NCBI RefSeq assembly: GCF_040581485.1
Contig: NC_090130.1
Span: forward strand, 3,038,001 to 3,102,000
Reading direction: 5' to 3'
DNA from: Linepithema humile
Lineage: Eukaryota > Arthropoda > Insecta > Hymenoptera > Formicidae
DNA length: 64,000 bases
The position numbers and the translations under genes are program-made. Shown in pieces: positions 48,421 to 61,200 of the stretch. The number at the start of each line of letters is the position of its first letter. The stretch's first letter is position 1. The notes under the pieces are model-generated. The model searched no databases, was not told the DNA's origin, and saw only the letters and a list, made by a program, of their open reading frames with translations.

Positions 48421-49557
48421 TGACACAGAAAGCATTCCGCGTGCTCGAATCGGCGGTAATTAACGTCGACCGGAGGCGTGGCTCGCGCGCGCGCGCGCGA
48501 AGTGGACCCCCTCGGCTCACCAGGACGATTCGTCTTCGTCCTGCGGTGCGTGCGTTCGCGCGCATCTCACATTCGCCCATCATAAATTTATGCAGAACAA
48601 TTCAACGACAACGGTGCATTACGGGGTCGACGGCGCAGGTTCAAAGACCTTGCCGGAGCCACGGGTACTTCGATCGTCCTCGGCACGGGTACGCGCGCTC
48701 GTCGTTCCTGCTGCCTCCTCGCGCGCGCGGCCTCGCTCGCTTTTGGCTGGCAATTAGCATACGATTGACCCCTGCGCCGTGACCCTGCGCGACTCACCGC
48801 GTAATGATTGAATTAAAATGCGCTTAAAGGCGCGAGTCGTTCGGCAATTTCGGCGCGAATGGAAAATCAATTCTTTCCTCGCTCACGTGTGTACACGTTG
48901 CATTTAAATTTAATATTATATCGATATTTTTGTTCACATTCAGTGTCGAGTTTCATACATACTGCACCATTCCCAGTGTAGTTTGTACATTTTACAATCA
49001 AATTAACAAGAAGTATAAATGCCTTGAAATTTAACAATCAATTTATTTAAAATATTGACGTGAAAAAGGCAAAAAACTTGAATTACAGAAAATAAAATAA
49101 AATTACAGGAATTCAAAATAAATAATCTGTCGGATAAAACAGAAATAGAAGCCGACGACTGGCTACAAAATGTTATACAAATTAACGGCTTACCGCATAT
49201 ATATTTTCAGGACGAGAAGCTTAAATCGACTGAGATCCGCGTGGTTATCATAATGACAATAATCGCCGCGATCAGTAACGGCGCGGCGGAAACATGACGC
49301 GATTATTCAAATCCTAAGCCAATCGCCGGCGTTGCAAAATTATACATACACGGGCCAGCGTCGCGGCGGCGGCGCGGCGATAATCGTGCGGCGCAATTTG
49401 ATACACGACCCGTGCACGGACAGAGACGTTAAGATTGAAGATGTAGGATAAGAAATTGTTCTCGCGGATATTATCGGAACAAGGTATGGGCGCACGGTGC
49501 CGTTAAGTCTCATCCGTGCACTTTAACTCCGTCTTAACTCCACTGTCGCCGTTGTTG
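48421..49557. other. Unassigned DNA
   Basis: CG repeat near 48484-48499, AT-rich at 48900-49130, then CG-rich at 49300-49410. See the separate entry for 49098-49297. Confidence 0.45.
49098..49297 (+). other. Short open segment, possible Gag-like relic or exon
   Basis: After an acceptor-like ATTACAG, a frame stays open for about 65 codons to a TGA. It contains EADDWLQNVIQINGL, which resembles the start of retrotransposon capsid domains (acidic residue, W-L, then a hydrophobic helix). No start codon, no zinc knuckles and no neighbouring pol sequence are present. Likeness is weak and may be chance. Confidence 0.2.
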
Positions 49558-49582
49558 TTTTTTTTTTTTTTTTTTTTTTTTT
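49558..49582 (+). repeat. Poly-T run (25 T)
   Basis: Uninterrupted T tract. On the minus strand this would be poly-A, but no retroposed sequence next to it was recognised. Confidence 0.95.
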
Positions 49583-52500
49583 CCTTTTCAACGTGGTAAC
49601 CACTCGATATATGCGGCACGATCACCTTCGGCGCGTCCTTGGTGTGATACGTGCTTCAGCGTAAACCATGCGAAAAAAGAACCCCGGGGGGGCCCCAAAA
49701 GCTTGCCGTCACATGTTTCGGGCCCTCTTACGCACACATCGGCGGATCTCATGCGTGCGACGTTACATTTCAGTATCATTAATGAACCGGAATCTTAACA
49801 TTTAGGTTGTACGCGGTGCTGTTTAATCGCGAACTACTTTTTCTCTTGCGTCTTAAATCTTATCTCGACAATCTGACTCGATATAATTTTAACTCGAGAA
49901 CTATCGCGTTCGATGTTAGATTTATTTATGCTGTAAAACATCGCTACCATATACGTGGAAGTGAATGTAGAAAAAGGGAATAACACAGAAAACCGGTAGC
50001 CGCTGACAAAACGACCGTAAAACTCATGTGTTTGTCTCGCTCAGACCCACATCCAGTCATCGTTTAATCCCTGCGACACACATGCTGCACATTTTGATAC
50101 ACTTCGGCTTACGTGCATGCACCTGCATTAATGAGCCACCAGAATTACACGAGGCATGCACGAGGCCCCCACCTCGAAGTAGGTGAAACGCGCCGAAAAT
50201 ACATTTCGCCGGCTGCGTGTCTCCGCGCGGTTCCGGTCAATCGGCTTGGAAATAATTAGCCCGGCCGAATCGGCCGAAAGTTTTGCGTCTACGAGCCCAC
50301 GGAGTCTCGCGTGTTAGGCGAACATGTGCGCGCGGGAGTTGGTTTACATTACCGAACACGTTCTTCGACGGCGAAATCACCACGCTCGTGTTCGCGGAAC
50401 CTCCTCGGCCGGACCGATCGTAGAGCACATCGAAAGTATTGACTCAGTGAATGAGGTCACCGTGTGATTTCATTGGCGCACCATGCAGAAAGATGCATCG
50501 CAGCCGCGATAAGCGCTGCGGAGCGCGCGGTATACGTGAGCCACGGCCAATAAACACAGTGTAATTCCGCGTATAACAACTGCCACCGGGTACAGTTTAG
50601 CACGTGCTCTATTTCGCCGGCTGCATGCATCGGAAATACGAGACGTCATCTTCTAGCGGCGCTGCAAAATTGCACCTTTCGCGCTGCCAAGGTTGCGATA
50701 CCTGTTGAGTCACTCGCTACGTTGCGCAATTATTTTCCTTTAATCCTTAGACAGCGATAATTCTTCCTGCAATTTTTTTCAACTTTAAATTTTTCCACCT
50801 TTTTAGCGCTATAAAAGAGACGTATGATTTTGCGTTACCGATAAATGCGACGCGGGAACATTCATTATTGGCAATGACAGTTCTTAAAATTTTAACAGCC
50901 TCGCATGAGATTAGTTTTGTGCGATTCTCGCAAGTACATTCAGCGCGGGAACATTAGCATCCATAAAAATGCAGTCACTATCAACGACAACACCTGTACA
51001 TCGCGTCTGCTTTCGATACAGCTAACAGCATCATCATCTCGTGAGGCCATTTTATCGACGCGCCGAATACTAAAACGCTCACGCGGTATCGCCCGAGGTC
51101 CTGCGGGCCCTTGCACGAGCAGGGCCCTTTGCCGTTATCGACACTACGGTTCTCTCTCTCTCTCTTTCGCGCGCGCAAATCTCCATGTTAATATTATTCA
51201 AATATCTTAATAGCCCCATGCCACACGGCGCGGGGGCCCGATCGGCGGAGCCTGCTCGCGCGATTGTGCGACGACGCTCGTAACCACGTGCTTTATACAC
51301 CGTGAATCGCGAATACGTTGCCGGGTATATGCGGATACGCTGGTTGAATACCGCGGCCAACTGCCGATGCCGGGGTGTTTCCACGGGCGAGCGAGCGTTT
51401 AATGCCTTTAAACGACTCTCGACGGCGACGTGTCTGCCGCGTCTCGTTGCCGCGCGAAACGCCGTCTCGCCTAACTAGGCTTAATGTAGACATTGTTTAA
51501 GGACGCGCCCGTCAGGCGGTTCTCAACCTATCGTGCAAATGTACGCGCGTAAATTATGCACGTATTTCAAACTAGATATGCGCGTCACTTTAATTTAGAA
51601 AAAGAGGACGAGAAGAATTTTTGTCTTCCAACATCATACATACATGTCGTATAATAAACTGTCTAAAATTATTATTGTACACGATACGTCGCAGAACGTA
51701 ATCAAGATTACAATTGATGTCCGGAGGAAAGTTAGACGTGCATCGAATTCAGGGAAACGACGGGGAGAAAGTGCAGGACGAGCTCTCCCGGGACTGTCTC
51801 TCCCACATATGCATCTTGCGCACGTAACCCACAATTCATCGATTCCGTTGGTCGTGAGTTTCGTAAGCGCCGCGAATTTGTTTTCACTTCGACAACACAT
51901 CGTGCGACAAAACTGCTCGTACAGCCTTAAAAATGCAAGACTTAATCTTGATTTCAATTTTATTTACTCGATAAACAACACATACATTCATGGCATATTC
52001 TGTCATTATATCACATTCAGGAGTGCTTGTAAGTTTTCACTTGTTACTCGAACACTTGTTAGTTTTAGAGCAACTCGCTATGACTGAGCATCGCTGAATC
52101 GCGCGAGAGACCGAGAGCGCGGGTGGGCCCAATGTGCCACGAGTCCCACGCGGCGCCGCGCTCGCGCACCACACACGCACCGACATTAACACCTGACCCC
52201 GTGCTATCTGCGAAGTGTAGATTCATTATCGAGCATAAATTACGGCGGAAAAACCTTAGCAACCCGATGCGCTCTCCGTTTCGCTTTCTACAATACAACT
52301 GATTCAACGCTCGATGCTGAATGTTGCGATGTTTGTTGCAAATCCTGCGACTGCCTCGTCCTTTTCCCAATAAGGCTTGCTTAACCTGAGAGATCCGCAA
52401 TTATAAAATCTACAGTAATTATAAAATCATTGTGTTATTGCACTGAATGAATTCAGTACAAATAAATTTGTATAAATACGTAAAGATGAATTATTTCAAA

Positions 52501-53220
52501 TAAAAGTTCTAGAAAAACATATCTAAGAACTCGAGAACTTGGTAATTCGCACACATCTTCGACTTATTTATTGATGGCTGATAAATTATTTTTAAAAAAA
52601 ATCAACAAAAATCTTTATGTAACGCAATGTAAATTTTGCCCTGACAGCTCGTGAAAATTCGAAAATTATGTGAGGTACTAAACAATCGGACGTACCGCGT
52701 ATAAGGCTTCTTAACGTCAGCTTGGAGCCAACAACTTAATCTCAAAAAGATATCAAGACCGGCCGGATGCGCTTGTGGACCTGGATTTTTCGGGGACCGA
52801 CATTTATGTCGCTTGCGTTTCCAGAATTCCTCCACAAAAAGCGAATCAAAATTCGGCCGTAAACGAGAATGATCTCGCTTGTAAAGACGCGATCGCGTCG
52901 GCCATAGTACCAGACGGCGCCCATTGCGATAATAAAAGCAACGACATAAACGCCCACGTCGTTTCCTCGCTTCGAGGAAGAAGCTGCAAACGGACTTTGC
53001 GAGCTTTCCGAATTGTATCGGATCGGTCTCTCGAATCACATCGTTCCACGAATCATGGAAATTTTTAGGAAAGAATATTAGTAACAGTTGAAAGATACAG
53101 AGCTTGACGAAATAATTTTTTCATATGTGAGATCAGTAGAAAATAAATTATTTTTTAAAACAACAATTATTGTCTAACATCTGCTAGACATCTTTTATTT
53201 CTAGAGAGATTCTGATATCT
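49583..53220. other. Unassigned non-coding DNA
   Basis: CG-rich at 50160-50540 and 51040-51480 and AT-rich at 52400-52620. TC repeat followed by (CG)n at 51150-51175. Frames up to 147 codons are not recognised. Confidence 0.45.
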
Positions 53221-53595
53221 TTGTAATATTATGTTTCAAGGAGCTAAAACTGAACTTTTAAGTTTGTTGGTCGCTAAAGTTTTTCTCTGTTATTATTATT
53301 TCACTTCTCGGCGTAACAATCGCACATTTTATACTGCACGCCAACTCCAATCACATCTCGAAAGCTCTACAGCACTCGTCGTCGCGCTCGTAGCTCGTAA
53401 AAAACAATTTTTCGTTCTCGTAAAGCGCAAACCGCCTCACCACGGACTCGCGACGCACCACGCACCACGCCAGTTTCGATGAGAGTCAGAACCTTTCGTA
53501 AAATCTCGCGAGCTGTAAATCCTCGCGTGTAAATCACCTGTCGGACGTTAAGAAACCAAAAACTGCTATGGAGGCCGCGACAAACGAGATGAATA

Positions 53596-54087
53596 GCAGT
53601 GAAATCTCGTGAACGTGCGATACTGAACGCACATTTCGGAACATATGACAAAAAAATGTCGGTCCGTCCGTATGGCGAACATTCGACCATCGAGACTTCG
53701 ACGAAAGGTCTTCCGTTGGATAAAGAAGGGAATCGATAGGATAACACGAAACAAGTTTCATGATTTTGAAGTATCTGCAAAACACATGGAGTACACTTTG
53801 CGTACAAAGCCGTAAAAGAGCCTGTACGTGACAAGGTCGGTGTTCGCACTACTTCCGTTGCAAGACAAAACAGTGAATCTGCAAATGTTCTAGACAGATA
53901 TATGAAGCGCAGGAAGAAACTGTTTACACATTGGAAACAAATAATTTTGAATTCTGAGAATATTTCAGAAAATACTACGCATCTCACGCAAGAAAATTTT
54001 CATGAAAGCCTTTGCAATCTTGAAAGAATTGAAGGGAGCAATTACGTATGTATCGATTTTGTTCTTTTTCTTTCTTATTATTTATGA
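53596..54087 (+). other. Cluster of short open frames, possible decayed coding sequence
   Basis: Three + frames carry non-repetitive, protein-like stretches in succession: 53596-53739, about 53681-53815 (from an ATG before ANIRPSRLRRKV) and about 53784-54087 (including SVARQNSESANVLDRYMKRR). A minus frame of 206 codons (53367-53987) overlaps them. None matches a family I know. A frameshifted relic, an exon or chance all remain possible. Confidence 0.2.
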
Positions 54088-54479
54088 GAGAGAGAAAAAG
54101 ATTAGCTTTTTATTTAAATTTTAATAATATAAAAATTCTTCTTCTTCCTTTTTCGCACACTTTAATGCTACACGGCCTTTACTTTTCAAGATTTTACTCC
54201 GAAAAAGTCACGACTTCGAGTATATTTGAAATCCGCAGGTTACGAATAATCGTAGGAATTCAATAAAAAAACGTCCACGTAGACGTGGGAGAAGCGACCG
54301 AAGAGATAGATATCAGCATTATCACGCGTCCCGAAGCATCTCGAGGCCAATGCCTGATCGTCCGGCAGTGGAAGGCAGGACCTGTCAGCGCCGTAACGCA
54401 TTCGGCTATTCGATAACATCTAAGCTTTTAGCATAAATTTGTGTTTGACGTGGGCGCCAATTAACATAGTAAATAACGC
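54088..54479. other. Unassigned non-coding DNA
   Basis: AT-rich at first, then mixed; nothing recognised. Confidence 0.4.
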
Positions 54480-55060
54480 GGGAATTTTATGAGGCCCGCG
54501 AGCGGGCCTCAAGAGCCGAGGGGCGTCCGCGGCGGGACTTGATAAAGGCCGCTTTCGGTCGTCGCGATTCAACAAGGAAACCGTTCCCCCTTCCCACCCC
54601 TCTAAAACGCTGTCCCAAATACGCGCGGGGCGCATTTGACGAAAATGTGGCCCGGGGTTGCAACACGCCGAAAAGTGTATCGGCGCGATTACCGAATGCA
54701 ATTTAAAGTCGATCGATTAACTTCGCGATCGTGCGCGCGGAATCAAGACGTTTCGTTCCGAGAGCGAGCAGGCCAGTCGAGCGAAGATCCACGGCCCAAC
54801 ATCCGCCCGTGAATTAATACGCCCGGGAAGATCTCAAGTGGAGATAAGCCGGCGGACATGCGCCGCATCCGCGATAAAAAGGCGAAGAAATCGGGCCGCG
54901 GTGATCCTTCTTTTCTTCGATTTCCTTTTTTTTTTTTCTCTCTCTTGTTTCTGTAATCCGCCTCCGATTACGGCGCGGAGCTCCGTTTTCGGGAATCTTC
55001 GCGCTCCGATTTACACGGAGATTTATGCCGTTACGTGAGAACACAAGGCGTTTCGCGCCG
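54480..55060. other. CpG-dense block
   Basis: CG-rich with a T-rich run at 54926-54945. No gene recognised. Confidence 0.4.
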
Positions 55061-56680
55061 GACGCCGTACGACGCGAGATTAACGATCACGCTCCTCGCA
55101 ATGTGTTTCCGAATAAATTCACTTGAAATATCTTATTTTCTTAGTTTCTTTTATCGTCGAATTTTCAACAAGCTTGTTTTACATGCTACTATTCGCGGGA
55201 GGTAAACGGTAAATCGAGAAGTCAATGGTTAACCGCGTAAATGCGTGGCAGGAAGTGGCAACGCTTTAAGGGGTTCGTAACGATAAACTGCAGGTACAAA
55301 TACCGCCGTGTTATTAACGCAACTACCAGCTATCGATATTCTCATGTGCGCATAGAAAGGGTAATGACAATGTACGATTCCAAAATTACTTCGACCGACT
55401 ATGGGAACCGTCGTCCCTCTGAAAGGGACAGGTGACGCAAATCGATTTTTTGTACCGCACCGCTTTTGTTTATTTGTTACCGATGATATTCCCATCAGCA
55501 GGTGTCGGCATGGTTTCTATAGCGATTTGCCGCAGCTTTTTGGAAACATTGCTGGAATTCGCGTAACACATTATCTTAATTGATAATGCATCGGAAAAAT
55601 CACAAAAATATCTCAAGTAAAGTTTGGAAATTTTACAAAATTTGATTGTACGTTCTAGAAGAATATACATTTTTATATACATACATAAAATAAAAATATA
55701 ATTATTTTTATATGTATGTATATTAATATTTTTTATACTTTACATATATAAAATTTTGATAATCTTTTTACTCAACTCTCTCTCTCTCTCTCACTTTCTG
55801 ACGTATTCTTTATTTTAATTAATTATGAAAATTATGTTAAAATAAGAAATTATTATTTCCAGGCAAAATGAATCTTATTATTCTCTATTCTATTTTCGAG
55901 AATAAACAGAACGATAAAAAAGTGTGTTTCTGCTACGGCCACAACATTTTACGCGAGAAATAAGCGCACCATTCGCGGAGTCGGCGTATATGGAAACGTG
56001 TTCCGGCGACTTCCGACTGACTTAAAACAAAAAACCACGGCGCGTACCTCGGCGTCGACGTTACGCCCCCGCGCGACCTTCCGCGAATGCCACGGGCGGC
56101 ATATAAATTTACGATTAGACGTGTGGCAAAGCGCGCCTGGACTAATTAGCGTCCGTGAAATCAGAGAAAGCCGACGCGCTCGATCTCGGTGCCCGGCGCG
56201 AGAGTCCGCGGTCGCGGCGCGTCACAGTTGTTAGTCTTTAACCACCTTAACCGCCGCCTTCTTCAACTACGGCATTGCAGTCTCCCATTGCGCGGCATAC
56301 TAATTCGCTACCGCAAGATTCAAAGTAGCGTGTGAGCACAATGCAAATCAGCAAAAAAGTCTTAAGGCTTATTATTAAAAAATATATTTAAAAAAAAGAC
56401 TAGACTAAGTAAGTGAAATACAGTGAGATTTGGAATTAATTTCTTACGTGATTGAATGAACGAACATTCAAAAAATTAAAAGAAATAGTGACTCTGAAAA
56501 ATACAAGGCACAAGCTGAAAGTGCGAAGTGCACTTTCGCGTTCTTCTCGCGCACCTTGCTTCATCCCTGCAACCACGAGAAGTTATCCAGACTCCGGGGG
56601 TACCGTAAAGTCTAATCCTTGAGGACGTTGACTGATTTACGCCGGCGACACATTCTCGTGTATACACCGTGTACGGAATG
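55061..56680. other. Unassigned, partly AT-rich DNA
   Basis: AT-rich at 55570-55880 and 56340-56480. It includes the palindrome at 55675-55723 and a TC repeat at about 55774-55791. Confidence 0.45.
55675..55723. repeat. Imperfect AT-rich palindrome
   Basis: ATATACATA... and ...TATGTATAT arms with matching ATAAAAATA/TATTTTTAT inner parts, offset by a 3-base insertion. Such repeats can be unstable. Confidence 0.7.
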
Positions 56681-56776
56681 AAAAAAAAAAAAGGCCTCTC
56701 TGGCTTGCGCGCCCCTGCCGGACTTTCGAAGGCGCGAAGAAGCGAGCGCGGAAAAAAAGAAAAAAAAAAAAAAAAG
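56681..56776 (+). repeat. Two A-rich runs flanking CG-rich DNA
   Basis: A12 at 56681-56692 and an A-rich run at 56752-56776 broken by single G residues. Confidence 0.9.
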
Positions 56777-56959
56777 ATCGCGCGCCGTTGACCGGTGGAC
56801 CTCGCGCGGCACGAAAAGGACACTCGATGGCCGAGACGAGGAGGACGCGATGGACGACGGCGCGGAAAAGAAGGAGACAAGCGAGAACAGACGGTAGGAG
56901 GGAGAAAAAAGAGGAAGAAAATCCAGCGGTAAATCACCTCGCTTTTGCACGCCCGTGGC

Positions 56960-56988
56960 GGACGGACGGACGGACGGACAGACGGACA
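56960..56988 (+). repeat. (GGAC)n tetranucleotide repeat
   Basis: About seven GGAC-type units, one changed to AGAC. Confidence 0.95.
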
Positions 56989-57390
56989 TACGTATGGACA
57001 TACGAATATGCGCGGGAACGCGCAACGGACGGAGGAACCTACCGGAGGTCCACCTTGTCGTTAAACGGCCGCAAGAAGGTGGCGGAGGTTGATGGTGGCG
57101 CGGCGCTGGTGGACCAAAACCGCAGGACGAGAAGGGGTCTGGTTAATTTTTATTGGGCATAAATTTGCCAAAATATTTGAGCGTGACGTGGATGGCCTGT
57201 AACTCTTGGCGACGTCTCCTTGCCCTCGCTCCCCCCCTCCCCCCCCCCTTGCTCTTGGCCGCTCTTCGAGTCCTGATTCCGTCCTCCTTCGAGGTAGCGT
57301 CGCCGTCTCGGTCGCTCCTGTACGCGGACGCGGGTTAGCTCCTTGTACATTTCTTTACCGGACAGTATATTAAATATCTCTCGATTCCAG
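56989..57390. other. Unassigned DNA with a C9-type run
   Basis: Contains an interrupted poly-C stretch at about 57229-57248. On the minus strand a frame ending near 57147 reads RQELQAIHVTLKYFGKFMPN before its stop, which looks protein-like but is not recognised. Confidence 0.3.
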
Positions 57391-57563
57391 GAATACTCTC
57401 GGAATTGGGCATGAGCGTCCTCGTGATCACCTTCGACCCGGAGGCCCCGACCTACGACCCACCGATGAGCCCATCGAAGACGCTCGCGTTTCGCCTTTCG
57501 ACCTCCGCCTCGACCGGGCCTCGTTCGAAATTGCCGAAGTCGATGACGAAGTCCTGGCTCATT
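57391..57563. other. Candidate exon, strand and frame undecided
   Basis: A good acceptor-like sequence (pyrimidine-rich, ending TTCCAG at 57390) precedes about 170 bp that are open in at least three frames. On the + strand one frame ends ...FEIAEVDDEVLAH and a stop; another encodes Ser/Pro-rich sequence. On the minus strand one frame reads SQDFVIDFGNFERGPVEAEV, followed by GLIGGS and a stop. Multi-frame openness follows from TCGA-rich composition, so only conservation could decide. No family recognised. Confidence 0.25.
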
Positions 57564-57599
57564 AGCATGCCTAACATATGTGCCTTTGAAAACAAGATA

Positions 57600-58740
57600 T
57601 GAAAAATATCATGCGAATTATCTCGCCTCTTTCTCCCGACTGCGACTGTTTTTTTTTAGTCGAATGCAACGCATTTACGAAAACATCGACGATTGCTTCT
57701 TTCGTTTAATTTCACATAAATACAAAAGCTTCTGTATTAGGAATTGTTCGAATAATCTCTTCGGACAATCAAAAATACTGGCACGCATAAAGATACGCTT
57801 TTCGTCCCGATCTCTGCGTATATATTTTCTGCGTTCCGAAGTACATTACCATAAAGAAACCGAACGTGACGATGCGAGACGGGTGAACGGTAAAAACATA
57901 AGTATTTTGCGTGTCGTGAAATTGTTCGGAATATCGCTTTCTCATTAAGAAGGAAATAAATAGCGAAGAATATTCGAAAAGCGACAAATTTCATTTTACG
58001 ATTAGGCTTGATCGTACGCCAGATCCATTTTTTTGTTAGCGCGTCTCGTCCTCTATTCAGCGTAGCCGAGTAATAAAACCCCAGAGATCAATAACCGTAA
58101 AAGTGCGTACGCTTTCGTCTGTCCTAAACGTCGATTCCGAATAGCCATCCGGCCATTCGCTACCCAGCTACGGACATTTAGAGCTTCGCACTCCACGTCA
58201 CCTTTCGCCACAAAAAATATCCACCGTGACTGATAACGAGGATAGTCAGTCCATTGCCCCGCGACACCCCCGGAGCCTTGGGTTCCCCGTGGTAGGTGGT
58301 AAAGTATGAAAATCAATAAGCATAAAAATTAACACGCCCCTAACACCTATAATTTCGTCGTCGGGAACGTTACCGCGCCGTTAATACCAACATTATTACC
58401 GTAGTCGTCTCCGTGGCCGCATTATGGGTGGCCAAGGCACTGTAATTTGGCAGCAGTATAATCCCCACTTCGGAAGGAGTCCCGGAGAGACGAGAGCAGT
58501 GTCTCGTATAAGAGTTCAAGTACGAGTTCGAGTAACATGCAAGCGCGCGCGCGATGTCGGACGGCGGACTCGTCTGCTGCGCCACGTGTGTCACGGGCAT
58601 GCTTGTAATAATGCCAGGAGATACTTGGCGCGGATATTTATGCTCTTCGCGATTTTGCGAGCGGGCGGAGATACACGCGTATACACGGACGGGCACGCAG
58701 ACCGGCGCAGCGTAACCGGGGTAGAAACGATGCTGTATCT
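57600..58740. other. Unassigned non-coding DNA
   Basis: Mixed sequence; nothing recognised. Confidence 0.4.
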
Positions 58741-58799
58741 CTGCGCGCGCGCGCGCGCGCGCGAGAAAGAGGAAGAGAGAGAGAGAGAGAGAGAGAGGG
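58741..58799 (+). repeat. (CG)n followed by (GA)n
   Basis: About 22 bp of CG alternation run directly into a 36-bp purine tract with a (GA)n core. The first part favours Z-DNA, the second triplex (H-DNA). Confidence 0.95.
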
Positions 58800-61200
58800 A
58801 TTGCCCTCGAGGATGCGGACGTGCAGTCAGAAATCCGGGTGAAAGTAATTGGCTTAATGCGCGACTTTTATTGTCGAATGATGGGAGGACCGGAGTGGAT
58901 GTAAGTACTTGATGAAATATTGTCGTTTTCGCGAAAAATATTTGCCACAACGTAATACGAACCGCGTATAAATAACGCGGTGGACATTTATATGAGAAGT
59001 AGAATGACTTCAATTTTTATACATTAAACAATACATTGTGACTTGGAAAATATTTTGCGATAATTTAGAATATAGAAAATTGCAGTCAGTTATTTTATTT
59101 GCATCTCTCTCTCTCTTTCTCTCACTTTTAGGTGCAAATAAATTCTCGGATATTAATATTTTAATGGAGACTGAATAGTTTTTGGGAAAAAAACATTTCG
59201 AACCAAAGGAATTTCAATAGCTTCCACAAATCACCGTCATCATAATTTTTTACACCTTAAAATACTCTCATTAAATTTCATGTAACTAGCATATAATGAA
59301 AAAAATTGCTGCAGAAAGAGAAGAGAGAAAGCGAACTATCCTCTGCACCCAGAAAATAATAATGTGCGAACGATTTTTTGGACATTTAGTGTTGCGAGGA
59401 ACGCGTTTATGCGAGGCCATCTCCGTAGACACCTACGGTCATTCGCAACGCTATTATTGTTGCGAGGGATGATAATGCGCGCAATTAAGGCCGCAAGCCC
59501 GTAAAATCTGTGCATGCAGCAACAAGGCTGCTCGTTGTGTCCTCAACGTGACGGTGGAGTGTTCCCAGGAGGCCGTCGTTTGTCGTTGTCCTCTCGCCCG
59601 CCTCTCGCGCGGTCGCGGTTGTAAAATGTGCGCATAAATCAGTCCGTTTAGCCGTATAATTTGGCAGTCGGGACCGTATCGACTATGTGATCTGACGGCC
59701 ATTGAGAGACGGGCACTGGACTTTTTATCGTCCGAGGCGGAGCGACGTTAAAAACGAATATTAATAAATTACTTATTCTCGCTATTCAACCTACAAAATA
59801 ATTGAATTTATTTTAACAGAATTAAAAAAATTAATTTATTACTGTAAGGATTAAGAAATAATAAACGTTGTATTTAATTAATACATTACAAAATAGCGAG
59901 ACTCAAGATGATATTGAATGAACATAAAAAGCACAAACGCTTTCTCTCAAAAAATTAACGAGAATGCAAAGGCACATGTGCAGAAAACAAAATGCACCAA
60001 AGGTTCATTCTTCGTTTACGGCTGCTTGATAGCCGCTTCCGACGATAACGTAAAGTCGCGGATAGCAATCAGAAAATGTTTATTTCGGAAAACGACTGAC
60101 ACGCCGAACACATTAAGCGCGTCAAGTCGGTGTAATTGCGCCGCTTTCTCGCGGTCCTGCCAGAAAGGGTTCGTTCCTAGCAGGTACTTAAGCTTTCCTA
60201 CGACCGGCGATTACACTCGCCGTTCACTTAATAACGAAACTTCATGCCCCGAATCGTCAAACCGTGGATTATTCGGCGGCTTGGCAGGCACGAATTAGGG
60301 AGCGACATTTTTGCGCGGACGGCCGTATCTGAGTTTATTGGCTCATCAGGCCGGTCATTGGGGCACGGAAATAAAATGATGAAATGGCAGGATAATGGCA
60401 CACCATGTGCCAAGCGAGAGCCTTTTTCTGCCATTTCAAACGCTCACTGGAATTCATCTCGCATGATTACGACCATGTAAGACTGCATCATGTAAGACTG
60501 CATCATTCAAGAATCGAATTTCGTGCTCTTCGATTTTCTAATTTCTTATTATTGTGAATTTATCTACAGATTATAGTCGAGTCCTAAATAAATGTAAGTA
60601 ACATGATTGTTTATTATTCGAAATTGCTTGAATTCTATTTAAAATATAATAAAACGAGCGCGAGGATCGCGAATACGCAGTATTTCACGAGATTAAGATC
60701 GATCGATGCATCGACAAAGTTACATAATATATCTTGTCTGGTAATCGAGTGGAATCTAGAAGTGAAGCCGGAGAAAGCAAGAGAGATGCCACCCCGCGAC
60801 TCCCAGAACTACATCGCGATTACCGTTGCGGTTGCATCGACAACAAGCGTGCAACGGGGTGAGACGTATGTACGACCCTGCGATCCCGCCGCCGCGGGCC
60901 GCGCTGATCTACATCGGTAGTGATCTACCGATCTTGTGTATAACTCGCGCGCGAATCGTGATCGGCCTTCGGGCATCCGAAGTGCAATCGTCCGGAATAG
61001 CGCACGGTGCTCGTTCGGGCCAAGATATACCGTTTTCTCCTCATTCGCCCGATCTGGGGATAGAAATCCCCGGTAGATCCATGTTCGATATTCCCACAGT
61101 GGTCGGAAGACAGCGCGCGGTCTTCTCTATGTTTGTCCGACGTAATAGAATTGCACAATTTTTTTCGACCGATTGTTCAGTAATTGAGCAGAATCCGAAA
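58800..61200. other. Unassigned non-coding DNA
   Basis: AT-rich at 59030-59320 and 59740-59960. TC repeat near 59105-59123. No gene recognised. Confidence 0.45.
60474..60503 (+). repeat. Tandem duplication of 15 bp
   Basis: CATGTAAGACTGCAT occurs twice without spacer, followed by a third CAT. Confidence 0.95.

Noticed and set aside
49558..49582. Poly-T as the tail of a minus-strand retroposon
   Set aside because: No recognisable LINE, SINE or processed gene next to it and no flanking duplication seen.
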